From assembly GCF_000955805.1 (NCBI RefSeq), contig NZ_JYOA01000001.1, positions 492,510-556,509 on the forward strand: a stretch of DNA of 64,000 nt, written 5' to 3'. Positions 1 to 8,901 of this stretch are shown here, piece after piece. A program made the position numbers and the translations under genes. Source of the stretch: Pseudomonas sp. 21. Lineage in GTDB: Bacteria > Pseudomonadota > Gammaproteobacteria > Pseudomonadales > Pseudomonadaceae. Below the pieces are notes generated by a model. That model worked only from the letters and a program-made list of their open reading frames with translations. It had not been told where the DNA came from and searched no databases. How positions within the stretch are numbered: the stretch's first letter is position 1; the number at the start of each line of letters is the position of its first letter.

Positions 1-516
1 CAGCGGTACGCCGCCGATGAAGTCATCGAAGATCGCGCTCAGCTCCCGCTCGGTTTTCGCGCTCGCCAGGCGCTGGCTGTAGGTGCGGCCGTTCGGCGAT
101 TTCAGCGCGAGCGCGGTATCGATGAGGAAACCCGGCACATGGACCTTGCTCGCACGCCGGTCGATCTCGGCGCGGGCGATCTTGCCCAGCCCCGGTACGG
201 GCGGGTCGGCCTTGAAGGTGGACTCCTGCTCGGTGATCGCCACCACGGAGCAAAGGTTTTCGGTGGTCGCCGGAATACGCTGGGTGGTGAAGGCGACCTG
301 GATGTCCTTCGCCCAGCCCTGGCGGTCGGACGCGCCAGCGGGAATCAGCCTGGCCAGCTTGCCGCGCACCTCTTCCGGCGTCGGCTCCGGCACGCTCGGC
401 GCGCGGCTGCCGCAGCCGGCCAGCGCCAGCAGCGCGGCCACGCCCAGCAGTTGAATGAATCGAGATGAAGGCCTTTTCAGGCTGAGTGAATCTGCCGTCA
501 GGGCAGCCGCAGTCAT
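1..516 (-). CDS. DUF1615 family lipoprotein (3' end cut by window)
   Basis: The start ATG is at 516 with an AAGGA-type ribosome site about 7 bases upstream. The first 35 residues form a lipoprotein signal: basic RPSSR, then a hydrophobic run ending in the lipobox LALAGC with Cys35. The following sequence (TTENLCSVVAITEQEST, then VPGLGKIARAEIDRR and ELSAIFDDFIGG) matches my memory of the DUF1615 family, which is exported and has an N-terminal half reminiscent of lysozyme-like folds. The protein continues beyond base 1, so about 172 residues are visible of a family usually near 370. Function is unknown; an envelope location is inferred from the lipobox. Confidence 0.75.
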   Translation of the reverse strand, partial: MTAAALTADSLSLKRPSSRFIQLLGVAALLALAGCGSRAPSVPEPTPEEVRGKLARLIPAGASDRQGWAKDIQVAFTTQRIPATTENLCSVVAITEQESTFKADPPVPGLGKIARAEIDRRASKVHVPGFLIDTALALKSPNGRTYSQRLASAKTERELSAIFDDFIGGVPL

Positions 517-599
517 AGTCCGTTCCTTGCTTGAAGTCCGCCTACAGGACCGGTGCGCAACGGCACAGGTTCCCTGGCATTGTCAGGCAAGCACGGATT

Positions 600-1493
600 T
601 CAGCGCCAGGCCAGGCGCCGCAGGTTCAGGCTCCAGCCGCGCTGCATGCCGGCGGCGGCCAGCAGAATGGCGACCACGCCCAGCCATTGCAACGGGGTCA
701 GGCGGTGGCCGAAGGCGAACCAGTCGACGAAGATCGCGGCAATCGGGTAGATGAACGACAGCGCGCCGGTCAGCGCCGTCGGCAGCTTCTGGATCGCGCC
801 ATAGAGCAACACGTACATGATCCCGGTGTGCACGATACCCAGGGTCGCCAGGCTGGCCCAGGCGCTGGTGGCCTGCGGCAGCGGAGAGAGGTTCGCCCAG
901 GGCGCCAGCAGCAGGATGCCGGTCATAGCCTGGATCAGCGCGATCAGGTGCGGCGGCACGCCGGTCAGGCGCTTGATGATCAGCGCCGCCACCGCATACA
1001 GGGCCGCCGCACCGAGGGCCAGGACGATGCCGCCCAGATAGTCGCTACCCACCTGCCCCGCTTCACCATGCGCGCTGACGATGGCCAGCATGCCGACGAA
1101 GGAAACGCCGAGCCAGGCGAGCTTTTGCGCGGTGACCTTCTCGCCGAGGAACAGCGCGCCCAGCAACACCAGCAGGAACGGCTGCACGTTGTAGACCGCC
1201 GTGCCGATGGCGATGGACGCCCGCGAGTAGGAACCGAACAGCAGCACCCAGTTGCCGACGATGGCCGCGCCGCTGAGCAGCGCCAGGCCAAAGGTGGCGC
1301 GGGTGAGAATGCCGGGGCGCAGGAAGCCCATGGCCGCGCAGATCACCAGCAGGGTGGCGGCGCCGAACACACAGCGCCAGAACACCACGTCCAGCACCGG
1401 CTGGCCCGAGACCACCACCAGCCAGCCGATGGTGCCGCAGATCAGCATGGCGCTGATCATTTCCAGGGTGCCGCGCCTGATTTGCTCGTTCAT
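600..1493 (-). CDS. EamA/DMT family transporter
   Basis: This 297-residue protein has about ten hydrophobic segments arranged as two repeated EamA halves, the usual drug/metabolite transporter layout and length. Characteristic pieces are the Arg-containing FWRCVFGAATLL in TM2, the helix pair AVYNVQPFLLVLLGALFLGE closing the first repeat and SFIYPIAAIFVDWFAFG closing the second. Substrate cannot be read from sequence; relatives export amino acids or metabolites. It is transcribed divergently from an Lrp/AsnC-type regulator 130 bp away. Exporters paired this way with Lrp-family genes are often induced by the amino acid that the regulator senses, so amino-acid export is the best guess. Confidence 0.85.
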   Translation of the reverse strand: MNEQIRRGTLEMISAMLICGTIGWLVVVSGQPVLDVVFWRCVFGAATLLVICAAMGFLRPGILTRATFGLALLSGAAIVGNWVLLFGSYSRASIAIGTAVYNVQPFLLVLLGALFLGEKVTAQKLAWLGVSFVGMLAIVSAHGEAGQVGSDYLGGIVLALGAAALYAVAALIIKRLTGVPPHLIALIQAMTGILLLAPWANLSPLPQATSAWASLATLGIVHTGIMYVLLYGAIQKLPTALTGALSFIYPIAAIFVDWFAFGHRLTPLQWLGVVAILLAAAGMQRGWSLNLRRLAWR

Positions 1494-1623
1494 GGTTCAC
1501 CTCCGCTTGTTGGTGACCAGTATGAACAGGTGGATTCCTGCACTCCATCGCCTGACGCAGGCAAAGCTGGCCGTTCACCTTTACTATCAAGGCAATTCTC
1601 CGACTTTACCTTTCGAGACCAAG

Positions 1624-2061
1624 ATGACCGACGACATCGACCAACTGCTGATCGCCGCACTGATGGAAGACTCGCGCCTGTCCCTCAAGGCCCTGGCCCA
1701 GGCCAGCGGCCTGAGCTCCCCCAGCGTCGCCGAACGCCTGCGCAAGCTCGAAGAGCGCCAGGTGATCACCGGCTACACGGTGAACGTCGACCCTCGTGCC
1801 TTCGGCTACCAGCTACAGGCCATCGTCCGTGTGCGCCCGCTGCCGGGGAAATTGCAGGAAGTGGAGAAGCAGATCCTGGCGATCCCCGAATTCACCGAGT
1901 GTGACAAGGTCACCGGCGAGGATTGCTTCTACGCGCGGATGTGCGTGCGCTCCATGGAGCAGTTGGACGAGATCCTGGATCACCTCAATGGCTTCGCCGA
2001 GACCAACACGGCCATCGTCAAGAAGAGCCCGGTGAAGCGGCGATTGCCGCCGATGGCGTGA
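1624..2061 (+). CDS. Lrp/AsnC family transcriptional regulator
   Basis: A 145-residue protein with the standard two-domain Lrp design: an N-terminal winged helix-turn-helix (residues about 1-60, including LSLKALAQASGLSSPSVAER and ending in GYTVNVDPRAFG) and a C-terminal RAM/AsnC ligand-binding domain (residues about 65-140, with the TGEDCFYARMCVRSMEQLD strand-helix). ATG at 1624 was chosen because the homology begins there; the frame is open much further upstream but that part lies in the divergent intergenic region. It probably controls the neighbouring EamA exporter and itself. A REP pair follows the stop codon. Confidence 0.88.
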   Translation: MTDDIDQLLIAALMEDSRLSLKALAQASGLSSPSVAERLRKLEERQVITGYTVNVDPRAFGYQLQAIVRVRPLPGKLQEVEKQILAIPEFTECDKVTGEDCFYARMCVRSMEQLDEILDHLNGFAETNTAIVKKSPVKRRLPPMA

Positions 2062-2086
2062 AACGGCTTTTGGGGGCAAGCGGCGG

Positions 2087-2154
2087 TTCGCGAGCAAGCT
2101 CGCTCCTACAAAGAGCGCGCTGGCCCGACCTGTAGGAGCGAGCTTGCTCGCGAA
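2087..2154. repeat. REPIN: two inverted REP elements
   Basis: Two 24-bp REP units, 2087-2110 (TTCGCGAGCAAGCTCGCTCC...) and 2131-2154 (its inverted copy, TGTAGGAGCGAGCTTGCTCG...), are separated by 20 bp. Each unit is itself a short palindrome around GAGC. The same unit recurs at 54020-54097 and 59979-60002 in this window. REP doublets of this kind are non-autonomous elements spread by RAYT transposases; no RAYT gene is in the window. Confidence 0.9.
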
Positions 2155-2171
2155 CCATCGGCAGTCAAATG

Positions 2172-2195
2172 AAAAAGGCCCCTTGCGGGGCCTTT
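2172..2195 (-). terminator. Rho-independent terminator of the DUF1302-DUF1329 operon
   Basis: Read on the minus strand, a GGCCCC-GCAA-GGGGCC hairpin is followed by TTTTTC. It sits 13 bases after the stop codon of the DUF1329 gene. Confidence 0.85.
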
Positions 2196-2208
2196 GTCGT
2201 TTACGGGC

Positions 2209-3579
2209 TTAGCGCGATGCCTTGCGGCGCAGCGCCGAGGGGCTGAAGTTGGAATCGTCCGGCGCCGGCTGGCTGAAGTCAGCGGTGCCAGGTTCTTCGT
2301 TGTCCAGCCACTGGATGCTGTAGCGGTGCGCCTGGAGATCATGGAAGGTGTCCAGCGCGGTCCACACCATCGGCTGCTCGTAGAAGCTCTTCAGGTACGC
2401 CAGCGACACACGCCACAGCTCGCCGCGGCCGTCGTACTGGTCCACCACGGCGGCGCCCCAGCTGTCCTCGTCGAGGTACAGGGTGCGGCGCGAGTAGATG
2501 TGCCGCGCGCCGGGTTTCAGCTTGCCGTCCACTACCCACACGCGGTGCAGCTCGTAGCGGGTGTACTTGGGATTGACGTGGCCGGGGGTGAGCAGGTCCT
2601 TGTACTTAACCTCCGGGCTGGTGATCTGGTAGTTGTTGTAGGGGATGTAGATTTCCTTCTTGCCCACCAGGGTCCAGTCGTAGCGGTCCGGCGCGCCGTT
2701 GTACATGTCGGTATCGTCGGCGGTGCGCAGGCCATCGGAGTCTTCGATGGGGGTGTCGTAGGCCAGCGTCGGGGCGCGGCGCACGCGACGCTGGCCGGGG
2801 TTGTAGCCCCAGGCCTGGCGCGGTTCCTTGACCTGGTCGAGGGTCTCCTGCACCAGTGCTCCGTTACCCGCCAGGCGGGCCGGGGCGGTGGTGAAGGTCA
2901 TGTAGTAGAACATGGTGTTGCCGAGCTTCTCGAAGCTGCCCTTGGGGTCGTAGAAGCGGAACAGCGCCTCGTCCTGCGAGGTCACCAGCGCGTACGCACC
3001 ATTGCGCTGCACACCGGCCTGGGAAGAACGCCGCACGATGTAGGTGCCACGGTAGCGGGCAATGTGGTTCCACACCGCTTCCACGCCGCTCTGCGGGATC
3101 GGGAACGGCACGCCGCCGTAGGCGTCGGAGAAGCCGTTGCCGCCCTCCACCAGCTTGGCACTGGTGGCGTTCTTGTAGATGTTGTCGTAGATCCACTGCG
3201 GCGCCGAGCCGGTGCGGTGGGTCTCGTAGACCGGCATCTGGTAGGTGTCCGGGTAGGCGTTGAACAACGCGATCTGCCCCGCCGTCAGGTTCGCCTTGTA
3301 CTGGTCCAGGTTGGCCTTGGTGATGACGAACTTGGGCTTCTCGCCGGCGAAGGGGTCGACGTGGTGCGCACCCGGCCCCTTGTAGCCGGCGGGTGCCGAG
3401 GTCAGGCCGCCGCTCCAGGCGGGAATGCTGCCGGCGGAGTTGCCGGCCTTCTCCGCGCCCATGGGCGTCAGACTGCTCTTCAGCTGGGCGGCCTGGTCGG
3501 CCGAGACGGCAGCACGCGCATCGGTGACGGCCAGGGCCGTCAGCGTGGCAAGGACGATCAGGGAACTCTTCTTGTACAT
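2209..3579 (-). CDS. DUF1329 family periplasmic/outer-membrane protein
   Basis: The start at 3579 follows a GGAGAGGA ribosome site; an in-frame extension to 3636 lacks one. The 456-residue product opens with a Sec signal peptide (MYKKSSLIVLATLTALAVTDARA). The family hallmarks are visible: LTPMGAEKAGNSAGSIPAW near the mature N terminus, FPIPQSGVEAVWNHI, QRRVRRAPTLAYD, and the final part GARHIYSRRTLYLDEDSW. DUF1329 proteins have a LolB-like fold predicted to bind lipid and almost always sit next to DUF1302 genes, as here (13 bp downstream). Biochemical role is unknown; envelope handling of hydrophobic molecules is an inference from genomic company. A second, clearly related copy lies at 37770-39125. 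Confidence 0.85.
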   Translation of the reverse strand: MYKKSSLIVLATLTALAVTDARAAVSADQAAQLKSSLTPMGAEKAGNSAGSIPAWSGGLTSAPAGYKGPGAHHVDPFAGEKPKFVITKANLDQYKANLTAGQIALFNAYPDTYQMPVYETHRTGSAPQWIYDNIYKNATSAKLVEGGNGFSDAYGGVPFPIPQSGVEAVWNHIARYRGTYIVRRSSQAGVQRNGAYALVTSQDEALFRFYDPKGSFEKLGNTMFYYMTFTTAPARLAGNGALVQETLDQVKEPRQAWGYNPGQRRVRRAPTLAYDTPIEDSDGLRTADDTDMYNGAPDRYDWTLVGKKEIYIPYNNYQITSPEVKYKDLLTPGHVNPKYTRYELHRVWVVDGKLKPGARHIYSRRTLYLDEDSWGAAVVDQYDGRGELWRVSLAYLKSFYEQPMVWTALDTFHDLQAHRYSIQWLDNEEPGTADFSQPAPDDSNFSPSALRRKASR

Positions 3580-3592
3580 GGTCCTCTCCGGA

Positions 3593-5554
3593 TCAGAACG
3601 AGTATTTCGCGGTGATCGAGACGTTGTCGCGGTCACGCATGGAGTTGCTGGAACCGGCGCCGTAGTAGTTGGTGTACTGGGTGCCGACCTCGAAGGTGTT
3701 CAGGTAGCTGGCGTCGATGCCGAGGGTGTAGGCCTTGCGGCCTTCGATGAAGTTTCCGGTGCGGTCGGAGTTGCCGCTGAAGTCCTCCTGGTAGACGGCA
3801 TACGGCGACAGCTTCACCCCAGCGTAGACGTCGTTCCAGCTGCCGGTGAGCAGCAGGGTGTAGCCGTAGCTGTCGCGGCTGATCTGCACATCGTCGTCGT
3901 TGCCGCCGACGTAGGCCTTGTCCTGGGCGCCGACGAACTTGCGCTCGGTGCCGTCCCAGGCGGTGTACTTCAGGCTGCTGCCGCGGATGTGCTCGGAGGC
4001 CAGTTCCGCCACGCCGGTCATGGAGTCGAAGGTCAGGTGCGGGCCGAAGTTGTAGATGGTCGACAGCGAGATGTTGTAGGTCTCGGCGCGTTCATAGTTC
4101 TCGAACAGGCTGCCACGGCACAGCTGCTTGCCGGCCACTTCGGCGCAGGCCTGGCCAGCCGCGACGCTGCCGTCGTAGAGGTTGGTCTGGCCCAGCACGC
4201 CCTGGGTCAGCAGGTCACCGAGCAGGTCGTCGGTGGCGGAGATGCTGATGGGCATGTTCGGCCGGTAGGCGATCTCACCGGACACCGAGGCGTCGCCCAG
4301 GGTGGTGTTGAAGCTGAGGCCGTACATGCGGATGTCTTCGACATAGTCGCGACGGGCTTCGGCGTTGCTCGCCATGTCCAGGGTGGCCAGGCCGGGCACC
4401 GCTTCGCCCAGGCCCAGCGGACCAAGCAGGTTGTTCAACGCGTCGACATCGACACCCTGGTAACCGCGCAGATCGACCGCGACCTGCGGCTCCTTGGCGT
4501 GGTAGTTGACGAAGTAGAAGCCGAACTCGGTGGAGTTGAGCTCCTCGGCGATGTAGCGGAACGCCACGCCGAACTGGCCGTCGTCGCGCGCCTCGATGTC
4601 CTTGCCGATGTTGGCCACCTTGAAAGTGCCGGTGTTCGGATCGAGGAAGGCGTTCGGCCCGTGCGGGCCGTTGCCCAGCAGGCCGAGGGAGGCGACCGTT
4701 GGGTAGCCGGCCAGCAGCTCCTTGATCAGCGGGTCGGTTTCGGTGGTGTAGGCGGTCTCGCCACCATCGCTGAACAGGTCGGTGTCGGAGAAGTAGGTGC
4801 CAACCGAGTCCAGGCGGGTCTCCTTCCACTTCCACTGGTAGAAGGCTTCCATCGACAGGTCGTCGGTCAGGCCGAGGTTGAAGCTCAGGGCCTCCACCGG
4901 CACCAGCACTTCCTTGAGTTCGGAACCCGGCAAGTGGAAACGCGCGGCGTCGACCGGGTTGATGGTGTTGACGCCACCACGATAGAACACACCCTCGCCC
5001 CAGTTCAGCACCTGGCGGCCGACACGGCCGGTCAGCGGGTGCTCGTCGATATCCCAGCTACCGGACAGGTAGGCATCCAGCAGCTCGGCCTTGCGGCCGG
5101 CGATATGCCGGGTGTCGTCGGTGAAGTGGTCATCCTGCGGGTACGACTGGCTGGGCCGTACCACGCCATTGGTGGTGTCGTAGTAATCGTTGCGCTTGTC
5201 CATGATCTGCGTGTCGTAATAGGCAGTGCCACGCATGAACAGGCCATAGTTCTGGTACTTGGCCGAGAGGTCGGAGGTGAGCTTGAAGACCTGGGAAACC
5301 AGGCCGGTATCGAAGTTGCGGTTGCCGTCGTCGGCGTTGATGTCGCTGATGTTGCTCTTGTCGCGGCCCTGCACGCGCCACATGGCGCCGTAGGACAGCG
5401 TGCTGTCGAGCGAGCCGGTGATCTCGTTCTCGGCCAGCTTGAACTCCAGAGCCTGGGCCGACCCCGCCACCAGCAGCGGCAAGAGACCCATCATCGCCCC
5501 CGCCCGACGTGGCGCCCAGAAAATGGACGAACGCGCACCCAATCGACTGTTCAT
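3593..5554 (-). CDS. DUF1302 family outer-membrane beta-barrel protein
   Basis: The preferred start is 5554, ten bases after a GGAGGT ribosome site, giving 653 residues; 5578 is also in frame. A signal peptide ends near AGSAQALEF. The mature N terminus (LAENEITGSLDSTLSYGAMWR) and the segment GRVGRQVLNWGEGVF...GGVNTINPVD are DUF1302 hallmarks. Alternating short beta strands and a terminal phenylalanine (ITAKYSF) point to an outer-membrane barrel. It is cotranscribed with the DUF1329 gene. No RND/MMPL pump or BNR-repeat gene, often part of such loci, is adjacent. The substrate is unknown. Confidence 0.85.
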   Translation of the reverse strand: MNSRLGARSSIFWAPRRAGAMMGLLPLLVAGSAQALEFKLAENEITGSLDSTLSYGAMWRVQGRDKSNISDINADDGNRNFDTGLVSQVFKLTSDLSAKYQNYGLFMRGTAYYDTQIMDKRNDYYDTTNGVVRPSQSYPQDDHFTDDTRHIAGRKAELLDAYLSGSWDIDEHPLTGRVGRQVLNWGEGVFYRGGVNTINPVDAARFHLPGSELKEVLVPVEALSFNLGLTDDLSMEAFYQWKWKETRLDSVGTYFSDTDLFSDGGETAYTTETDPLIKELLAGYPTVASLGLLGNGPHGPNAFLDPNTGTFKVANIGKDIEARDDGQFGVAFRYIAEELNSTEFGFYFVNYHAKEPQVAVDLRGYQGVDVDALNNLLGPLGLGEAVPGLATLDMASNAEARRDYVEDIRMYGLSFNTTLGDASVSGEIAYRPNMPISISATDDLLGDLLTQGVLGQTNLYDGSVAAGQACAEVAGKQLCRGSLFENYERAETYNISLSTIYNFGPHLTFDSMTGVAELASEHIRGSSLKYTAWDGTERKFVGAQDKAYVGGNDDDVQISRDSYGYTLLLTGSWNDVYAGVKLSPYAVYQEDFSGNSDRTGNFIEGRKAYTLGIDASYLNTFEVGTQYTNYYGAGSSNSMRDRDNVSITAKYSF

Positions 5555-5676
5555 AAACAGCATTACCTCCATGGCCAAGATTTATCGCCCCGGTCATTGC
5601 GGCCGGCGCTGTTCTTATTCGTTTCTCGGCTGCCGACGACCTCGGACAAGCCGGGCCACCGTGCAGTAACACTCCT

Positions 5677-5702
5677 GCCAGAGCGCTTGCGAGCGCTTTG
5701 GC
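5677..5702. promoter_or_regulatory. Operator-like inverted repeat upstream of DUF1302
   Basis: GCCAGAGCGCT-TGCG-AGCGCTTTGGC has 11-bp arms that match at 10 of 11 positions with a 4-bp spacer. It is about 125 bp upstream of the DUF1302 start, in the 265-bp stretch (5555-5819) that holds no gene and must contain the promoter of the DUF1302-DUF1329 operon. No convincing -35/-10 pair was recognised. The binding protein is unknown. Confidence 0.45.
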
Positions 5703-5812
5703 CCCCTCTCCTCTTCTGCTTGCACGCCGGGAGTTGGGACTATCGTGCAGGCAAAGTAACAAACTGTTTCCCCCCTGCCAATGGAAAGGATGTAATCCGT
5801 GTCTTTCAGCAG

Positions 5813-5842
5813 GCAAAGAAAAGCCCGGCATATTGCCGGGCT
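5813..5842 (-). terminator. Terminator of the DUF3859 gene
   Basis: On the minus strand AGCCCGGCA-ATA-TGCCGGGCT is followed by TTTCTTTG, 17 bases after the DUF3859 stop codon. Confidence 0.85.
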
Positions 5843-5859
5843 CTTTCATACAGCGAGAC

Positions 5860-6333
5860 TTATTCGACGGTGAAGGTCTTCTCCGCCAGCAGGCGATCGC
5901 CCTGGAACACCATGAAGCGCCACTGGCCCTGGACAACCTCGTGGTTCTCGGTGAACTGGTAGGCCATCACGTCGGTGGGCGCGCCCACGACCAGCTTCTG
6001 TACGACCTCGAGCTTGTCGTGGCGCTGGCCGTCCGGGGTCACCACGCCGGGGGTGAAGTACAGCAGGGTCAGCGGGGTATCGCCTTCCTGCTTGCCGCTG
6101 AGCTGGTAGCGCATGCCGAACTTGGTGCCCAGCTTGGCCGGCACGCGGGTGGTGGCTTCGATCTCCTGCTCGCTGCGGGTGAGCACGCGCTCACCCGGCT
6201 GGTAGTCCTTGTAGTTGCTGACGAAGACGCCGTACTCGACCGGGCCGTTGACGCGCACTTCGGCAAAGGCCGAGGACGCGAAGGCAGATGCCAGGGAGAG
6301 AGCCAGGACTGCTGGCAGGCGGGAAATGGACAT
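5860..6333 (-). CDS. DUF3859 domain protein, exported
   Basis: A 157-residue protein with a clean Sec signal peptide (MSISRLPAVLALSLASAFASSAFA, cleavage after the last Ala). The remainder is predicted beta-rich and matches the pattern I associate with DUF3859: NGPVEYGVFVSNYKD near the N terminus and a conserved QWRFMVFQGDRLLAEKTF at the C terminus, where an immunoglobulin-like sandwich would end. It is a single-gene unit with its own terminator. No function is established; a periplasmic location follows from the signal peptide. Confidence 0.7.
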   Translation of the reverse strand: MSISRLPAVLALSLASAFASSAFAEVRVNGPVEYGVFVSNYKDYQPGERVLTRSEQEIEATTRVPAKLGTKFGMRYQLSGKQEGDTPLTLLYFTPGVVTPDGQRHDKLEVVQKLVVGAPTDVMAYQFTENHEVVQGQWRFMVFQGDRLLAEKTFTVE

Positions 6334-6463
6334 GTCGCGCTCCTTGTTGGGGTCCGCGCGAGGCTATGACATCGCCGTGACAGCCTGATGACAGCTTGAC
6401 GCCGCACGGGTCGGCGCGGCGCCAAGCGTCTATCATGCGTGGATCGGACCACTGGACACCATC

Positions 6464-7330
6464 ATGAGCGACAGCCTGCTAGCCATCCGCCCGCGCGCCG
6501 AAGACGTCGAGGGCGTGCCGATCCTGCGGCCCCTGCCCTCGGCCCAGCGCCGCAGCGTCGGGCCCTTCGTGTTCTTCGACCACATGCTCGAAAGCAGCTT
6601 CGCGCCGGAACACGGCATGGACATCCGCCAGCACCCGCACATCGGCCTGTCCACTCTCACCTACCTGTTCGAAGGCCAGGTACAGCACAAGGACAGCCTC
6701 GGCTCGGACCAACTCGTGCTGCCCGGCGACGTCAGCTGGATGACCGCCGGGCGCGGCGTCGCCCATGTCGAACGGACCCCGGCCGACCTGCTGCACAGCG
6801 GCTCGCGCCTGCACGGCCTGCAGGTCTGGCTGGCCCTGCCGCGCGAGCTGGAAGGTTGCGAGCCCAGCTACAGCCACCACGCCAGCGCCAGCCTGCCGGA
6901 GAGCGACAGCCTGGGCGTGCGCATCCGCATGATCGCCGGCACCGGCTTCTGCCTGGAGTCGCCGGTGCCGGTGCGTTCGAAGACGCTCTACGCCGACCTG
7001 CAACTCGGCGCCGGCGCGACCCTGGCGATCCCGGACGAACACCCCGAGCGCGCGCTATACCTGATCGAAGGCGAAGCGCTGCTGGACGATGAATCGCTGC
7101 CGCTGCACCAGCTGGTGGTACTGCCCGAAGGCGAAACCTTCACCCTCTCCGCCTGCGGCGACTGCCACGCGGTGATCATCGGTGGCGACGCGCTGGACGG
7201 TCCCCGGCGGATGAACTGGAATTTCGTCGCCAGCGATCCCGAGCTGATCGACAGTGCTCGCGAACGCTGGGCCGCCCGCGACTGGCCAACGGTGCCGGGC
7301 GAACTGGAACGCATCGAGCTACCACGCTAG
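6464..7330 (+). CDS. Pirin family protein
   Basis: The 288-residue, two-cupin protein carries the pirin signature HPHIGLSTLTYLFEG and the downstream GDVSWMTAGRGVAHVER. The metal-binding residues of the N-terminal cupin are present (the two His of HPHIG, His of VQHKDS, Glu of VER). Bacterial pirins range from quercetin 2,3-dioxygenase activity to regulatory roles, so substrate assignment is not possible. The C-terminal cupin (GATLAIPDEHPERALYLIEGEA) looks non-metal-binding. It is divergent from the DUF3859 gene and appears monocistronic. Confidence 0.88.
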   Translation: MSDSLLAIRPRAEDVEGVPILRPLPSAQRRSVGPFVFFDHMLESSFAPEHGMDIRQHPHIGLSTLTYLFEGQVQHKDSLGSDQLVLPGDVSWMTAGRGVAHVERTPADLLHSGSRLHGLQVWLALPRELEGCEPSYSHHASASLPESDSLGVRIRMIAGTGFCLESPVPVRSKTLYADLQLGAGATLAIPDEHPERALYLIEGEALLDDESLPLHQLVVLPEGETFTLSACGDCHAVIIGGDALDGPRRMNWNFVASDPELIDSARERWAARDWPTVPGELERIELPR

Positions 7331-7476
7331 CCGTACAGAGAAGCCGATCAGAAATCGCCGCCCCGCTGTCGAAACCGGCGAATGCCTGAGGACTCGCGCA
7401 GCGGATTGCCGCAACATCGCGCGCCCCGAACCCTTGCCGACGGCAAGCCCGCTACTTCTGGCCCAAGGAGTCCGTG

Positions 7477-8730
7477 ATGGACCAGTCGACCGCCAACCGC
7501 CACACCAGCGCCCTCACCGTGCTGACCCTGCTGTTCTTCATGTGGGGCCTGATCACTTCGCTGAACGACATCCTCGTGCCGCACCTCAAGGCAGTCTTCA
7601 CCCTGTCCTACGTGGAGGCCTCGCTGGTCCAGTTCTGCTTCTTCGGCGCCTACTTCATCATGTCCTTCCCTGCCGGGCGCCTGGTGGAAAAGGTCGGCTA
7701 CAAGAGCGGCATCATCGTCGGCCTGGCCACCGCCGGCATCGGCTGCCTGCTGTTCTACCCGGCGGCTGGCTCGCAGTCCTACCCGTTCTTCCTTGCCGCG
7801 CTGTTCATCCTCGCCTCGGGCATCACCCTGCTGCAGGTCGCGGCCAACCCCTACGTGAACATACTCGGCCCGGCGCACACCGCCGCCAGCCGGCTGAACC
7901 TGACCCAGGCCTTCAATTCCCTGGGCACGACGGTCGGCCCGCTGGTGGGATCGGTGACCATCCTCGCCATCGGCGCCGGTGCCGCCTCGCAGATCGGCGG
8001 CTCCGCCGCCAGCGAAGCGGACTCGGTGAAGACACCCTACCTGGTACTGGCCGGCCTGCTGTTCGCCATCGCCGTGCTGATCGCCCTGTTCCGCCTGCCA
8101 AAGATCCACCACGGCGAGCCCACCGACGGCGTGGCCGGGCGCCAGTCGATCTTCGCCCACCGCCACCTGATCTTCGGGGTCATCGCGATCTTCTGCTATG
8201 TCGGTGCCGAGGTATCCATCGGCAGCTACCTGGTCAGCCTGATGGGCCAGCCGGACATCGCCGGGCTGCCGGCGGACCAGGCCGGCAAGTACCTGTCGTT
8301 CTACTGGGGCGGTGCCATGGTCGGGCGCTTCATCGGCAGCGCCCTGATGCGCGCCATCGCGCCGAACCGCCTGCTGGCCTTCAACGCCGTGGCCATCGCG
8401 GTGCTGATCGGCATCGCGCTGAGCATCGGCGGGCACGTGGCGATGTGGGCGCTGATCCTGATCGGCCTGTTCAATTCGATCATGTTCCCGACCATCTTCT
8501 CCCTCGCCCTGGAAGGCCTGGGCAACCTCACCAGCAAAGGTTCCGGCCTGCTCTGCATGGCCATCGTCGGCGGCGCCGTGATGCCGCTGGTGCAGGCCTT
8601 CTTCGCCGACCGCATCGGCCTGCTGCCCTCCTTCGCCATACCGCTGGTGTGCTACCTGTACATCGTCTGGTTCGGCGCCCGTGGCTATCGCGCCGACCAA
8701 CTCGCCACGGCCCCCGCCGGCAACGCCTGA
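7477..8730 (+). CDS. Sugar MFS transporter, FucP/GluP (fucose:H+ symporter) family
   Basis: ATG at 7477 sits 6 bases after AAGGAG; the GTG at 7474 is too close to it. The 417-residue product has 12 predicted membrane segments. FHS-family features are clear: FFMWGLITSLNDILVPHLK in TM1, FFGAYFIMSFPAGRLVEKVGYK in TM2 and the intracellular loop, LLQVAANPYVNILGP, and TQAFNSLGTTVGPLVGS. These match the glucose/galactose and fucose proton symporters. The exact sugar cannot be told. It lies between pirin and the molybdenum hydroxylase genes but with 145-170 bp gaps on each side, so it is probably an independent unit. Confidence 0.85.
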   Translation: MDQSTANRHTSALTVLTLLFFMWGLITSLNDILVPHLKAVFTLSYVEASLVQFCFFGAYFIMSFPAGRLVEKVGYKSGIIVGLATAGIGCLLFYPAAGSQSYPFFLAALFILASGITLLQVAANPYVNILGPAHTAASRLNLTQAFNSLGTTVGPLVGSVTILAIGAGAASQIGGSAASEADSVKTPYLVLAGLLFAIAVLIALFRLPKIHHGEPTDGVAGRQSIFAHRHLIFGVIAIFCYVGAEVSIGSYLVSLMGQPDIAGLPADQAGKYLSFYWGGAMVGRFIGSALMRAIAPNRLLAFNAVAIAVLIGIALSIGGHVAMWALILIGLFNSIMFPTIFSLALEGLGNLTSKGSGLLCMAIVGGAVMPLVQAFFADRIGLLPSFAIPLVCYLYIVWFGARGYRADQLATAPAGNA

Positions 8731-8901
8731 CGCTGATCCCTGACGGGGTGCAGTACCTGCGCCCCTATCACCTGATTCCTACAGTCCTTTCGGCCTGCTC
8801 GCCCTAGCTGGCGTCAGGCTGCTCCCGAAGACTTCCGTCCTTTTCCCTCCGCCGACCCTCTCCGGCGCAAGGGACCGATTTCCCCGGAAGGAGCACACCC
8901 C

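Noticed and set aside
3425..5962. An 845-codon + strand frame opposite the DUF1302/DUF1329 genes
   Set aside because: Antisense shadow; the minus-strand proteins have signal peptides, family motifs, ribosome sites and a terminator.
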